DNA from: Palsa-744 sp963734815
GTDB taxonomy: Bacteria > Actinomycetota > Thermoleophilia > Solirubrobacterales > Solirubrobacteraceae
Reading direction: 5' to 3'
Assembly (NCBI GenBank): GCA_963734815.1
Contig: CAVTIH010000002.1
Span: 1,612,001 to 1,676,000 of the forward strand
Length of the DNA: 64,000 nt
The notes below the pieces were generated by a model. The model was not told where the DNA came from. It did no database searches and saw only the letters and a list, made by a program, of their open reading frames with translations. Position 1 is the first letter of the stretch. The number at the start of each line of letters is the position of its first letter. A program made the translations under genes and the position numbers. Of this stretch, positions 8,526 through 17,750 are shown piece by piece.

Positions 8526-9926
8526 ATGGCGCGTACTATCGATGAGCTTCCGGGGCCTGCGGGTCTCCCGCTGCTGGGCAACGCCCTCCAGTTGGCGCGC
8601 GCCTCGCGCCTGCACACGGTCTGCGAACGGTGGGCGGATCGGTATGGGCCGATCTTGCGTGTCGAGATCGGCCGGCGGCTCGTTGTTGGTATCTCAGACG
8701 GCGACGCGGTCAACATGATCCTGCGGGAGCGTCCCGAGGGTTTCCGGCGCTGGTCAGAGCAGCAGGTCGTCTTCGACGAGATGGGGCTCTCGGGGGTGTT
8801 CACCGCCGAGGGGGAGCAGTGGAAGCGCCAGCGCCGACTCGTCATCACGGCTCTGAACACCAATCACCTGCACCGCTACTACGGCGTGATACGCACGAGC
8901 GCCGAGCGTCTGCACCGCCGGCTGTCCGACGCGGCCCTGGCGGGCCGGGTGCTCGAGATCGGCCAGGAGTTGACCTCCTACAGCCTGGATGTCACCTCTG
9001 CGCTCGCGTTCGGCCACGACCTGAACACGCTGGAGCGTCGTGAAGGGGAGCTGCAGGAGCACATCCAGCGGGCTTTCGGGATGCTCGTCCGGCGCATCGC
9101 CGCCCCCCTCCCGTATTGGCGGTGGATCAAGCTGCCCGCCGATCGTGCGCTGGATCGGTCGCTGGCAGAGCTGCACCGCGCGACGGAGCAGTTCATCGAG
9201 CAGGCCCGCCAGCGTCTGACGGAGCGGCCGGAGCTGCGCGAGGCGCCGGAGAACTTCTTGGAGAGCATGATCGCCGCCCAGGAAAACGACGGCACCTTCA
9301 CCGATGAGGAAATCATCGGCAACACCCTGATCCTGCTGTTCGCTGGTGAGGACACGACCGCGCACACGCTCGGCTGGACGATCTGGCTGCTCGCCACCCA
9401 TCCCGACGTCCAGGCACGACTCGCGGCGGAGGCGAGCGAGGCACTGGGCAAGAACCCGATCCCGGACGACTACGGGGTCATCGAGAGCCTCGAGTACACC
9501 GAGGCGGTGCTGCGCGAGTCGCTGCGGGTGAAGGGCGTGACCCCGCTCATAACCGCCGAACCCCTACAGGACACGACGATCTGCGACACCCACATCCCCG
9601 CCGGCACCCAGCTGCTGATGCTGCTGCGCTACCCCAACCTCGGCGACGAGTTCGACCCCGACCGCCTGCTGCACAGCGACGAGTCAAGCGCACCAAAGGT
9701 CCTGACCTTCGGCGCCGGCCCCCGCTTCTGCCCAGGACGAAACCTCGCGTTCCTAGAGGCAAAGACAGCGCTGGCGATGATCGCCCGCAACTTCCACATC
9801 GAACTCGACAGCACCGCCGGCCCGGTGAGCGAGTACTACAACTTCGTCACCATCCCCAAGGGCCTGCGCGTCCGGCTCACCCAACGCAGCCCCAAAACGG
9901 CTGGCATGGTCACCACCGGCGCGTAG
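8526..9926 (+). CDS. Cytochrome P450
   Basis: The 466-aa haem monooxygenase has an I-helix 'AGEDTTAHT' near residue 273, ExxR in 'AVLRESLRVKG', and a haem-binding loop 'FGAGPRFCPGRNLAFLE' with the ligand Cys402. Start ATG 8526 is chosen because 'ELPGPAGLPLLGNALQL' is the usual proline-rich N-terminus; the frame is open further upstream without family sequence. There is no membrane anchor, so it is a soluble enzyme needing an external ferredoxin. The substrate is unknown and no biosynthetic partner is adjacent. Confidence 0.93.
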   Translation: MARTIDELPGPAGLPLLGNALQLARASRLHTVCERWADRYGPILRVEIGRRLVVGISDGDAVNMILRERPEGFRRWSEQQVVFDEMGLSGVFTAEGEQWKRQRRLVITALNTNHLHRYYGVIRTSAERLHRRLSDAALAGRVLEIGQELTSYSLDVTSALAFGHDLNTLERREGELQEHIQRAFGMLVRRIAAPLPYWRWIKLPADRALDRSLAELHRATEQFIEQARQRLTERPELREAPENFLESMIAAQENDGTFTDEEIIGNTLILLFAGEDTTAHTLGWTIWLLATHPDVQARLAAEASEALGKNPIPDDYGVIESLEYTEAVLRESLRVKGVTPLITAEPLQDTTICDTHIPAGTQLLMLLRYPNLGDEFDPDRLLHSDESSAPKVLTFGAGPRFCPGRNLAFLEAKTALAMIARNFHIELDSTAGPVSEYYNFVTIPKGLRVRLTQRSPKTAGMVTTGA

Positions 9927-10126
9927 CGCTACGGCTGCGGGTTAGCGGGCCTCGAGCAGCGTCTTTAGCCCTCGCCAGATCCCTTGGTTAGCTGCTTGCG
10001 CCGGCACCGCTTCATGTATGGGGCACAGCTCGTGCCCGGACGCGCGCAACCACCCGGAAGCGGCAGAGCAAAGGCCGTGCGGTAGGCTCGCACCGAATCG
10101 AGCCGAGACGAAGTGGGGAGAGCGCA

Positions 10127-10597
10127 ATGGCCACGCCAGATGCCAACGCCGAACTATCATCGCTGCCGCAGTCAGACCAAGAAGCGATCGGCGCCACGCT
10201 GATCGCTCTAAGGACGGGCTTTCAAGAGCGGGATGCCGACAAGTTGGTGGGCGTTTATAGCGCGGACGCTGACTGGGTTAACGCCTTCGGCAGCGTGAAG
10301 AAGGGAAGCGAGGAGATCGTCGCATACCTACGAGGTCTGTTCGCGGACGCGAACTTCAACGCGGGCACGCTCAGGGCTCCGCCTGCGGTAGTGATCCGGG
10401 TCCTGACGCCCGAGGTTGTGCTCGTTTCAGCACACCTGCAGGTAGAGGGTCAAAAGCTGCTTGCCGGAGGTGAGATCGAGCTGCGGGACAACTATTCGTT
10501 GCGGGTTCTGCATCGCCAGGCGGATGGGTCTTGGCCGATCGTGTCGGAGATGTTCAACGACGCGAATCACGAGAGCACCTACGCCCCCAAATCCTAG
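10127..10597 (+). CDS. NTF2-like (SnoaL/DUF4440-type) protein
   Basis: The 156-aa protein has the cone-fold layout of the SgcJ/EcaC and SnoaL-like families: a helix 'EAIGATLIALRTGFQERDAD', then 'VYSADADWVNAFG', then 'KGSEEIVAYLRGLF', ending in strands with 'RVLHRQADGSWPIV'. Members act as small hydrolases, isomerases or stress-linked proteins, so the actual reaction cannot be stated. A GGGGAGAG ribosome site precedes ATG 10127. Confidence 0.8.
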   Translation: MATPDANAELSSLPQSDQEAIGATLIALRTGFQERDADKLVGVYSADADWVNAFGSVKKGSEEIVAYLRGLFADANFNAGTLRAPPAVVIRVLTPEVVLVSAHLQVEGQKLLAGGEIELRDNYSLRVLHRQADGSWPIVSEMFNDANHESTYAPKS

Positions 10598-10691
10598 AGC
10601 AGTCGATCGGCGAGGCCCTCGGCGATCTCCCGCGGCGATTGGTCGAGAGCTCGCGCCGCCGCGAGTGGGGCGCACAAGACTTGGGGGGGAG

Positions 10692-11090
10692 TTACGAGCT
10701 GGTTCCCGGTGACAGCACGGGCAGACCGGCCGCTGTCGCCCGCTCAGCAAGCTCCCCGTCGTAGGTGACGATCTCATCGGCGCCGACCCTGAGCGCGACG
10801 GCGAGGTGGATGGCGTCGTTGGATCGCAGCGGCGCGTGCGTGCCGGCCGCGAGCAGATCCCCGCGTGTGAGGTCGATCAGGCTCACGGAATCGAGCGCGG
10901 TCCCCACCGCCTCGAGGTCGACGTCTTTGGGGTGGCGGCCCGCGGCACAGTGCATCTCGGTGTGCAGCAACCAGGAGGAGATCAGCCGCCGATCGCCCCG
11001 CCCTGCCAGCTCCGCGGTTAGCGCCTCAGATTGCGGCTCGTCGAGGACAAGCTTCATCGCGGCCGAGGTATCCAGATAGCTGATCGTCAC
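10692..11090 (-). CDS. PIN-domain toxin, VapC family
   Basis: The 132-aa protein has the acidic PIN residues: Asp in 'YLDTSAAMK' (residue 7), Glu in 'LLHTEMHC', Asp in 'RSNDAIHLAVAL' and Asp in 'VTYDGEL'. VapC enzymes are Mg-dependent RNases, often cutting tRNA or rRNA. Its ATG overlaps the stop of the upstream antitoxin by four bases (ATGA), so both are made together. The full length and all acidic residues suggest an intact toxin. Confidence 0.9.
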   Translation of the reverse strand: MTISYLDTSAAMKLVLDEPQSEALTAELAGRGDRRLISSWLLHTEMHCAAGRHPKDVDLEAVGTALDSVSLIDLTRGDLLAAGTHAPLRSNDAIHLAVALRVGADEIVTYDGELAERATAAGLPVLSPGTSS

Positions 11091-11353
11091 CAGCGGCCAC
11101 GGACGTCGGCCACTATCGCCTGGCTGTCGGCCGTGCCTTTGCGTCGAACGATCGACCGCAAGCTGGACGGGGGGGTTCGCGCCACCCGCACCTGACCTCG
11201 GGAGACGAGGTCCGCGAGTGCATCGGTGCCCGGCGGAACGATCAACGCCGCGACCCGGCCGTTATTGGTGACCTGGATGGTCTCCCCGTCGGCGACATGA
11301 CGCAGGATGACACCGCTCTGATTGCGCATCTCGCGGTGAGTAACGGTCCTCAT
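11087..11353 (-). CDS. Phd/YefM-type antitoxin of the VapC pair
   Basis: The 88-aa protein begins 'MRTVTHREMRNQSGVILRHV' and continues 'GETIQVTNNGRVAALIVP', the dimerising DNA-binding fold of Phd/YefM antitoxins. The C-terminal tail would bind and block the VapC product encoded four bases later. Family knowledge says such antitoxins repress their own promoter; the promoter should lie in 11354-11400. Confidence 0.88.
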   Translation of the reverse strand: MRTVTHREMRNQSGVILRHVADGETIQVTNNGRVAALIVPPGTDALADLVSRGQVRVARTPPSSLRSIVRRKGTADSQAIVADVRGRW

Positions 11354-11425
11354 GTCGCACAGCGTAGCACGCCTTTTGGGTGTGTTAGCCGGCGGGCAAA
11401 GCCGACCGCGGAAGCCGCCCCAGGG

Positions 11426-11881
11426 CTACTTGACTGTGCGTCCAGCCGCGTTGATCGCGTACCACGTGCCGCCGAACGCCTTTACGCCAACGTAGGAGGT
11501 TTCCCCCGGGCCGCTATCGCCGCTGTAGGTGTAGAGCGGGTGACCGGCATAGGTGACCTGCTTGCCACTGGTCGAAGACAGAAGCGAAGCCTTGATGCCC
11601 GAGCCGGCCGTCGGCCTACCGCTTGCCTTCAGCGACGGCCATACTGCCGAGCATCCGCTAAGCGCCGCGCAGCTGTTCTTGTTGGCGTGATCCCTTGTGA
11701 ACTCGTACAGCGTGCGGCCCGAGCTGTTGACGAGGATGCTGCCGAGGCTCGTATGGCGCAGCTGCACCGTTGCGGCGCGGCTGGAGTGCGCGGCCGGGAG
11801 GTCCCTCTGTGCGCTTGCGACCGTCACGGCGCTCGCCGCGATGGCCAAGGCGACGGTCAAGAAAACGTAGGTCTGCTTCAT
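11426..11881 (-). CDS. Secreted protein with COG4315 repeats
   Basis: The 151-aa protein has a Sec signal peptide ('MKQTYVFLTVALAIAASAVT', cut near VASA-Q). Two copies of the 'secreted repeat' (PF03640-like) follow: 'SLGSILVNSSGRTLYEFTRD…CSAVWP' and 'AGHPLYTYSGDSGPG…WYAI'. Such proteins are exported and of unknown role, sometimes lipoproteins; no lipobox Cys is seen here. A GGAGG site lies just upstream of the ATG. Confidence 0.82.
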   Translation of the reverse strand: MKQTYVFLTVALAIAASAVTVASAQRDLPAAHSSRAATVQLRHTSLGSILVNSSGRTLYEFTRDHANKNSCAALSGCSAVWPSLKASGRPTAGSGIKASLLSSTSGKQVTYAGHPLYTYSGDSGPGETSYVGVKAFGGTWYAINAAGRTVK

Positions 11882-12078
11882 GGTTCCTCCGGATGTCGGG
11901 TGTTCGGGCGTGTGACTGTCATCTACTTATAGACATCGCCACGCCGCCAACCTTCCCGGATGTCGGCGGGAAGGATCGCGTCGAGCCGGAGTCCTGGGTT
12001 CTTAGAGCGTGCATCGGCTGCATTTGCGCTAGCACGCGGAACCGTCTGGGTACTCGATTGGAGAGGTGGGTTGAGATT

Positions 12079-12945
12079 GTGAAGCTGCGTAAGCGTTACC
12101 TACCCATAGCGGCCGTGTTCGGAGCTGCGGTCGCGATCGTGCCCGCGCTCGCCGCCGCCCCGTCCGAAGCAAAGCTCGAAGTCAACGAAAACTGCGTCGA
12201 TCCTGACTGGCCGTGCTGGGCAACCCCCGGCTCGGGGTCCAACCCGGCACCCGCGAGCAAGATCACGATCGCCACCGGCGGCGAAGTCAAGTTCGTTGAC
12301 AACGCGACCGCGGCGGCCGTTGTGTGGATGGGCTCTGCGCCAGCCTGCTCCGGTGTGCCCACGAGCGCCATGGCCAAATGGGAAGGCACGTGCAAGTTCG
12401 AACAGCCTGGGACCTACAGGTTCGAAAGCTCGACCCTCTTCAACGAGGGCCCATCCTTGAACTACACCAAGTACGAAATCGTCGTGGAAGGCGCCGCCAC
12501 CGGCACAACCCCCACCACGACGACCACCACGCCGACCACCACAACAACGACGTCTCCCACGACGCCGAGCGAACCCAGCCACAGCTCCGGCTCGCCCTTG
12601 GAAGGGGGATCCAGGACGCTCAAGCTCGCCGGCAGCCAACACGGATCGACAATGCACGGATCGATCAAGGTGTCCCGGGCCGGCTCCGGCGGGCGGCTGG
12701 AAGTCGGCCTGTTTGCCGCCGGCGCCTCGCTGGCCAAGGCGGGGCACCCTGCGCAGTTGCGCGTCGGGCGGCTGGTGCGCTCGTCGCTGAAGACGGGCAG
12801 GGTGTCCTTCTCTGTGCCCCTGAGTGCCGAGGGCAAGGCCGCGCTACGGCGCCACCGGCGCCTGGCGTTGACGGTGAAGATCACGCTCACACCACAACGT
12901 GGCGCGGCGGTGACGGTCACCCGCGTCGTCGTCATGCACGCCTGA
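12079..12945 (+). CDS. Secreted cupredoxin-like surface protein
   Basis: Start GTG 12079 follows an AGAGGTG ribosome site. The 288-aa product has a signal peptide ('KLRKRYLPIAAVFGAAVAIV') and a cupredoxin-like domain ('GGEVKFVDNATAAAVVWMG', then 'EGTCKFEQPGTYRF'). Next come a Thr/Pro linker ('TTTTTTPTTTTTTSPTTPSE') and a C-terminal module with 'LRRHRRLALTVKITLTP'. The copper ligand set (His, Cys, His, Met) is not complete, so metal binding is doubtful. The C-terminal module recurs in the 40733-42277 protein and is typical of Solirubrobacterales exported proteins. Confidence 0.75.
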   Translation: MKLRKRYLPIAAVFGAAVAIVPALAAAPSEAKLEVNENCVDPDWPCWATPGSGSNPAPASKITIATGGEVKFVDNATAAAVVWMGSAPACSGVPTSAMAKWEGTCKFEQPGTYRFESSTLFNEGPSLNYTKYEIVVEGAATGTTPTTTTTTPTTTTTTSPTTPSEPSHSSGSPLEGGSRTLKLAGSQHGSTMHGSIKVSRAGSGGRLEVGLFAAGASLAKAGHPAQLRVGRLVRSSLKTGRVSFSVPLSAEGKAALRRHRRLALTVKITLTPQRGAAVTVTRVVVMHA

Positions 12946-13093
12946 GCTGACGTCGCGCCGAACGGCCGCGCGGCTGACTCGTCTGGCCTATTGAGCTCTA
13001 TCTAGCTGATCGGCAGATCCGATATCGTCGCGGCCCATGCCAGCCGATTCGTCGGGGCGAGCCGCGTCACCGGCAGCCGGAGGGAGCCGCATA

Positions 13094-14026
13094 ATGAGCG
13101 CCAAGTGGACCACTGAGCAGATTCCCGACCAGAGCGGGCGCACCGCGATCGTCACTGGGGCCAACAGCGGGCTCGGGCTGGTCTGCGCGCGCGAGCTTGC
13201 GCGCCATGGCGCGAGCGTGGTGCTGGCCTGCCGCAACGCCGAGAAGGGTGCTGCCGCGCTGGCGGAAATCTTGCGTGTGGCGCCGGGCGCGCAGGTGGAG
13301 CTTGCCTCGCTGGATCTCGGCAGCCTCGCGTCGGTGCAGGACTTCGCGGAGCAGTTTCGCTCCACCCACGACGGCTTCGAGTTGTTGCTCAACAACGCCG
13401 GTGTGATGGCGCCGCCGCGGCAGGTCACCGCCGATGGCTTCGAGCTGCAGCTCGGCACCAACCTGCTCGGCCACTTCGCACTCACCGGACGGCTGCTCGG
13501 CGCGCTGGAGGGGCGGCCTGACGCGCGCGTCGTGACGCTGAGCAGCACCGCTCACAAGATGGGGCGCATCGACTTCGACGACCTGCAGTCCGAGCGCCGC
13601 TACTCACGATGGCGCGCGTACGGGCAGTCCAAGCTCGCCGACCTGATGTTGGCGCTCGAGCTCGACCGGCGGTTGCGCGCCGCCGGCTCGAGCATCAAGA
13701 GCCTTGCGGCGCACCCCGGCTATGCGGCGACCAACCTGCAGTCGGCAGCCGTCCCCACCGCCGATCGGCTGGTGATGGCGGTCACCAACGTGTTCCTTGC
13801 GCAGAGCGCCGAGCAGGGGGCGCTGCCCACGCTGTATGCCGCCACCGTGCCAGACCTCGAGGGTGGGCTTTACATCGGGCCCGATGGGATTGGCGAGTTT
13901 CGCGGCCACCCGCACCCGGTCTCGCCCAATCGTGCCGCGCGCGACGAGACCGTTGCCGCGCGGCTGTGGGAGGTCTCCGAAGAGCTGACGGGGGTTCACT
14001 TCGAGCTGCCCGCCGCCGTCGGCTGA
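13094..14026 (+). CDS. Short-chain dehydrogenase/reductase
   Basis: The 310-aa protein has the NAD(P)-binding 'VTGANSGLGLV' at the N-terminus, 'NNAGVM', a catalytic Ser in 'VVTLSSTAHKMG', and the active-site Tyr/Lys in 'YGQSKLADLML'. It is closest in layout to the retinol-dehydrogenase/WW-oxidoreductase-like SDRs of actinobacteria. Start ATG 13094 is preceded by GGAGGGAG. The substrate is unknown and it stands alone. Confidence 0.9.
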   Translation: MSAKWTTEQIPDQSGRTAIVTGANSGLGLVCARELARHGASVVLACRNAEKGAAALAEILRVAPGAQVELASLDLGSLASVQDFAEQFRSTHDGFELLLNNAGVMAPPRQVTADGFELQLGTNLLGHFALTGRLLGALEGRPDARVVTLSSTAHKMGRIDFDDLQSERRYSRWRAYGQSKLADLMLALELDRRLRAAGSSIKSLAAHPGYAATNLQSAAVPTADRLVMAVTNVFLAQSAEQGALPTLYAATVPDLEGGLYIGPDGIGEFRGHPHPVSPNRAARDETVAARLWEVSEELTGVHFELPAAVG

Positions 14027-14090
14027 CGCTTCCTGCGCGCGCCACCGCCTCGCTCGGCAAGCCAACCGGGGAGCTGCACCCGGTTGCGCC

Positions 14091-14339
14091 TCAGTCGGCC
14101 GGGTGCTCCTCGTCGGCCTCGCCCGACACCTCGCTCAGCGGCCCTTCGTTGGCGGCGTCGCGCATGATCCGCGTGGGGTTGTGCTCGTCGCCGTGGGAGG
14201 TGTGTTCGATCAGTTCCTGCTCTGCTTGCTCGAAGCCCTCCGACTCTCCGCCGCCGGCTTCCTCCACCGCGCGGCGCTCCTCGCGGCGGCGCTCCTCCAG
14301 GGACTCGATCGGGTCGGCGGGCGCGGGTTCGTCCTGCAT
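14091..14339 (-). CDS. Small acidic hypothetical protein
   Basis: The 82-aa, very acidic protein has 'SLEERRREERRAVEEAGGGE' and 'GFEQAEQELIEHTSHGDEHN'. It has no signal peptide or membrane segment. The central 'QAEQELIEHxSHGDEHNP' stretch looks conserved in actinobacteria as far as I recall. It converges with the SDR gene. Function unknown. Confidence 0.6.
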   Translation of the reverse strand: MQDEPAPADPIESLEERRREERRAVEEAGGGESEGFEQAEQELIEHTSHGDEHNPTRIMRDAANEGPLSEVSGEADEEHPAD

Positions 14340-14485
14340 CGCATTTCCACTCTACTGCGGCGGCAGGCAGGAGGCCTCGCCCCGGCTTGATCGGGTCACG
14401 CTGGTCGCGAGATAGGTGCTTTTCCGCAGTTGCTCGGCATCTTTTCACGGTGGCCGGGACTCCCCTCGGAGCCTAGATTGAGCAG

Positions 14486-15184
14486 ATGGCTGCCTACCCA
14501 CGCATCGCCTCCCTCCCGCTCCCCGCCAAGTTGGTTGGCACTGACGCATCCCCGATCTCCGTGCTGATCGCCGACGACCACGCCGCCGTGCGTCGCGCGC
14601 TGCGGCTCCTACTGGAGGGCGAGAACGACGTCGAAGTGATCGCCGAGGTCAGCGATCTTGCGACCGTCATCGAGCATGCTCGCCGCGACCAGCCGCATGT
14701 GCTGGTCCTCGACCTCGACCTGCCCGGTGGCTCCAGCATCCAAACGATCGGGCGCCTGCACACGCACGCGCCCCAGACCCACGTGGTGCTGCTCACCCTC
14801 GAGGAGAACCCGGTCTTTGCGCAGCACGCGCTGGGCGCAGGCGCGGCGGGGCTTGTCGCCAAGCACCATGCCGACAGCGAGCTCCCCGCGGCGATTCGCG
14901 TGGCCGCACTCGGCAAAGTCTACGTCAGCCCGTCGATCTCAGCGCGTCTGGACGTGCTGCGCCTGGCGCAGTCCGAGGATCCCCTCACCCAGCGCGAGGT
15001 CGAGGTCCTACGGCTGATCGCGCTCGGTTTCACGAGCGTTGAAATCGCACGCCAACTGCACCTCTCTCCCCGCACCGTCGAGAGTCACCGTGCGCACATC
15101 ACCGCCAAGCTCGGCCTCTCCACGCGCGCCGAACTGGTCAGCTACGCGCTTGGGCGCGGGCTGCTCGAGACCAGCTCTTACTGA
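14486..15184 (+). CDS. LuxR/NarL-type response regulator
   Basis: The 232-aa protein has a receiver domain with the acidic pair in 'VLIADDHAAVRRAL', phospho-Asp in 'VLVLDLDLPGGSS' and a switch Thr in 'VVLLTLEEN'. The C-terminal GerE/LuxR helix-turn-helix is 'LTQREVEVLRLIALGFTSVE' followed by 'LHLSPRTVESHRAHI'. The Lys of the receiver is in 'GLVAKHHAD'. No histidine kinase is adjacent, so this is an orphan regulator. Confidence 0.92.
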   Translation: MAAYPRIASLPLPAKLVGTDASPISVLIADDHAAVRRALRLLLEGENDVEVIAEVSDLATVIEHARRDQPHVLVLDLDLPGGSSIQTIGRLHTHAPQTHVVLLTLEENPVFAQHALGAGAAGLVAKHHADSELPAAIRVAALGKVYVSPSISARLDVLRLAQSEDPLTQREVEVLRLIALGFTSVEIARQLHLSPRTVESHRAHITAKLGLSTRAELVSYALGRGLLETSSY

Positions 15185-15191
15185 CTCTCCA

Positions 15192-16055
15192 CTAGCCGCC
15201 CACCCGCTCGTCGTCCCGGCGGTACCCGAGGCGGGCGGAGATACGATCGGCGGTGGAAATCAGGTGCGGCCCGAGCGCGTCCACGAATTCCTCCATCGCG
15301 ATCATCGAGCTGTGTGCGGTCATCGAGGCGGCCGCGACCACGTCGCTCCCTGTGGAGCGCACCGGCGCGGCAATCTCATACAGGCCGGGGGCCAGCTCCT
15401 CTTCGGCGACGGCCAGACTCTCGTCGCGGATGCGCCCGAGCTCCTGGCGTAGGGCGGTCTTGCTCTTGATCGTGTTGGGAGCGTGTTTGGCGAGCTGCAG
15501 TTCAGTGATTCGTTCGCGCTGATCCTGGTCGGGGAGGTTGGCCAGCAGCAGCTTCCCCGCCGCGCTCGCATACAACGGCAGGCGCGAGCCGGGCGCGAGC
15601 CCGAGGTCGATCAGCTGCTGCCCGCGGCGCCCCCCGCGCAGCCAGTCGACGAGCAGCAGCTCCTCGCCGTCAACCACCCCGACGGAGACGGTGAACCCGG
15701 TCCGTCCGCGCAACTCGTCCAGGTAGGGGTGGGCATGCTCGTAGAGGCTCATGCCATTCATCGCCGAGATGCCGAGGTCGGTGACGCGCAGCGTCAGGTG
15801 GTACTTGCGTTTGACCCCCTGCGCCAGATAGCCCAGCCGCGTCAGCGTGATCACGTAGCGGTGGGTCGTCGAGCGGCTCATCCCCAGCTCGTCGGCGAGA
15901 TCCGCAATGCCGAGCACCGGCCGTACGGGTGTGAAGCAGCCGAGGATCGCAAGGCCCCGCTCCAGTGATTGCGAGAAGCGCGGCTCCTGCAGCGTAGGGA
16001 TCGCGGGCGCCCACTCGTCGGCCGCCACCAGTGGATTTGTTCCGACTCTGGGCAT
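15192..16055 (-). CDS. IclR-family transcription regulator
   Basis: Start ATG 16055 ('MPRVGTNPLVAADEW') is chosen; the open frame upstream is not family-like. The 287-aa protein has an N-terminal winged helix ('FSQSLERGLAILGCF', 'IADLADELGMSRSTTHRYVI') and a C-terminal effector-binding GAF-like domain ('GRTGFTVSVGVVDGEELLLV', 'LPLYASAAGKLLLA'). IclR proteins bind palindromic operators and respond to small organic acids or aromatics. The strong palindrome at 16271-16294 lies between it and the P450 at 16354 and may be its operator. Confidence 0.9.
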   Translation of the reverse strand: MPRVGTNPLVAADEWAPAIPTLQEPRFSQSLERGLAILGCFTPVRPVLGIADLADELGMSRSTTHRYVITLTRLGYLAQGVKRKYHLTLRVTDLGISAMNGMSLYEHAHPYLDELRGRTGFTVSVGVVDGEELLLVDWLRGGRRGQQLIDLGLAPGSRLPLYASAAGKLLLANLPDQDQRERITELQLAKHAPNTIKSKTALRQELGRIRDESLAVAEEELAPGLYEIAAPVRSTGSDVVAAASMTAHSSMIAMEEFVDALGPHLISTADRISARLGYRRDDERVGG

Positions 16056-16270
16056 TGCTAACGTCTCCCCCTCTGGTTTCTCGTGACGTGGTCGCTCATC
16101 CCGACGTTGCCGATCTCCGCCCGTCCACCCCGCCGCACCGCCGCGCGCGCGGGTGTCTCGGTGTCTGGCGCACCGGCCTTTGGGGGCATCTCGCCTCTGT
16201 CGGAATAAGCTCTCATGTTCCAATAGGTCATCGTTTGGGATAATGCCTTCTTCCTGGCGGAATCGCTAGG

Positions 16271-16309
16271 AATCCGTTCCAATTGGAACGGATTTGTTCC
16301 GATTGGAAC
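16271..16309. promoter_or_regulatory. Perfect 24-bp palindrome plus second inverted repeat, candidate IclR operator
   Basis: Bases 16271-16294 form a perfect palindrome with half-site AATCCGTTCCAA. Two bases later GTTCC(gatt)GGAAC repeats the core (16296-16309). A further GTTCCAAT half-site lies at 16215-16222. GTTCC/GGAAC dyads of this spacing suit a dimeric winged-helix regulator such as the IclR protein whose gene starts 215 bases away. The link to IclR is inference. Confidence 0.6.
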
Positions 16310-16353
16310 GCCTGGCACATGTAGGAGGTCGTCTTCCTTGGGTGCTCGGCCCC

Positions 16354-17730
16354 CTACCCCACCACCTGCGCCGCCGCACGTGGGCGCGGTCCTCGCGACC
16401 GGCCTCGGGCTTGCAGAAGCACACGGGATTCGGCATGTGGGACGAGCACTGCGCTGCGCCACCGCTCACGCTCGATCTCGGCGCGCGCGGGCAGCACCGC
16501 TCGGGTGGAGAAAACCTCGCGCAGCACCGTCTGCATCTCGAGTAGGGCGAAATGACGGCCTACACAACTCTTGCGACCCGCGCCCCACGGCAGCCACGTC
16601 GACGATTGGTGGACCTCGCCCAGAAAGCGCTCGGGACGGAACGTCTGCGGCTCTGGGTAGAGCGCCGGATCGTGATGCATCAGATATGTGCACCCCAGCA
16701 GGCGTACCGGTGGGCGATAGGTCCAGCCTCCGATCTCGATTGGCTCGATGACGGCGCGGGGAATCAGAAATGGAAATGCCGGCCGGTGGCGGAGCGTCTC
16801 GTCGATCGTCGCCGCCAAGTATTGCTCTCCGGTTCCACCGTCGATCTCCTCCAGCAGACGGCTCTGTGCTGGAGCGTTATGGGCAAGAAGCTGAAACGCC
16901 CACGCCAACTCCGCTGTCGTCGTCTCGTGCCCGGCAAGAATCATCGACATCAGGTTGTCGCGGACCTGCTGGTCGGTCATCATCGAGCCGTCGTGATTGC
17001 GTGCTGCGAGCAGCACGTCCAGCAGATCGCCGCGTTCTCCCTCCGCTCGTCTTCCGCTGACGATCGCAAAGATCAGCTCATCGGCTCTCGCCCTGAGTTT
17101 GACAAACCGCTTCCAGGTGCTGCGCCAACCTGGAAGGTGACGCAATTGCGGGGCCTGCATGACGAAGCTCCCTGCCACTGACAGCGATCCAAGCAGTCGC
17201 TCGTGCAGGGTATCCAGCAGGCGATCCTCGTCGACAAAGATGGCCTTCAGTATCAGCCTCAGCATCAAGGCTCGCACGTGCGGATAAAGTGTAAAGGGCG
17301 CTTCGAGTGGCCACGACGCAACCTCGCGCTCAACCATCTCCGCCACCATCGCCGCGTAGCCTTTCATCATTTTACGATGAAAAACCGGCATGATCGCGCT
17401 GCGTCCAGACCTGTGCTCCTCTTCCTCGCACAACATGAAGGAGCTCTCCCCGATCAGGGGGGCGAGCAGCTCTCCCCCCGCCCCCGGATGCAGAGTCGTG
17501 GGTGCAGCCGTAATCATCTGCTGGACATCGTCGGGGTCGCAAAGAAATACGAGCGGTGGCATGTCCATTGGGTAGACAGTAAAGCTGTTGCCGTAGCGGC
17601 TTCGGCAGCGTTCAACGTAGGAGAAAAACAACTGCCTGCACGCCAGCGTCTGGAGTACCGAGGGGATCGGCATCGTCGGTGGAAGGTCCGCTCTGACGCG
17701 GGTGAAAAATGGTGGGTCGGTGGACAACAT
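16354..17730 (-). CDS. Cytochrome P450 of the DUF2600 terpene operon
   Basis: The 458-aa P450 has an I-helix 'LAGHETTTAELAW', ExxR in 'ATIDETLRHRP', and a haem loop 'WGAGRKSCVGRHFALLE' with ligand Cys389. It starts 20 bases after the stop of the DUF2600 terpene synthase gene, so it is very likely the tailoring oxidase for that enzyme's product. The last ~20 residues are Arg/Pro-rich and atypical. No ferredoxin is encoded nearby; the FprA-like reductase at 42481 could supply electrons. Confidence 0.92.
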   Translation of the reverse strand: MLSTDPPFFTRVRADLPPTMPIPSVLQTLACRQLFFSYVERCRSRYGNSFTVYPMDMPPLVFLCDPDDVQQMITAAPTTLHPGAGGELLAPLIGESSFMLCEEEEHRSGRSAIMPVFHRKMMKGYAAMVAEMVEREVASWPLEAPFTLYPHVRALMLRLILKAIFVDEDRLLDTLHERLLGSLSVAGSFVMQAPQLRHLPGWRSTWKRFVKLRARADELIFAIVSGRRAEGERGDLLDVLLAARNHDGSMMTDQQVRDNLMSMILAGHETTTAELAWAFQLLAHNAPAQSRLLEEIDGGTGEQYLAATIDETLRHRPAFPFLIPRAVIEPIEIGGWTYRPPVRLLGCTYLMHHDPALYPEPQTFRPERFLGEVHQSSTWLPWGAGRKSCVGRHFALLEMQTVLREVFSTRAVLPARAEIERERWRSAVLVPHAESRVLLQARGRSRGPRPRAAAQVVG

Positions 17731-17750
17731 GTTATCTCCTAATCATCGAT

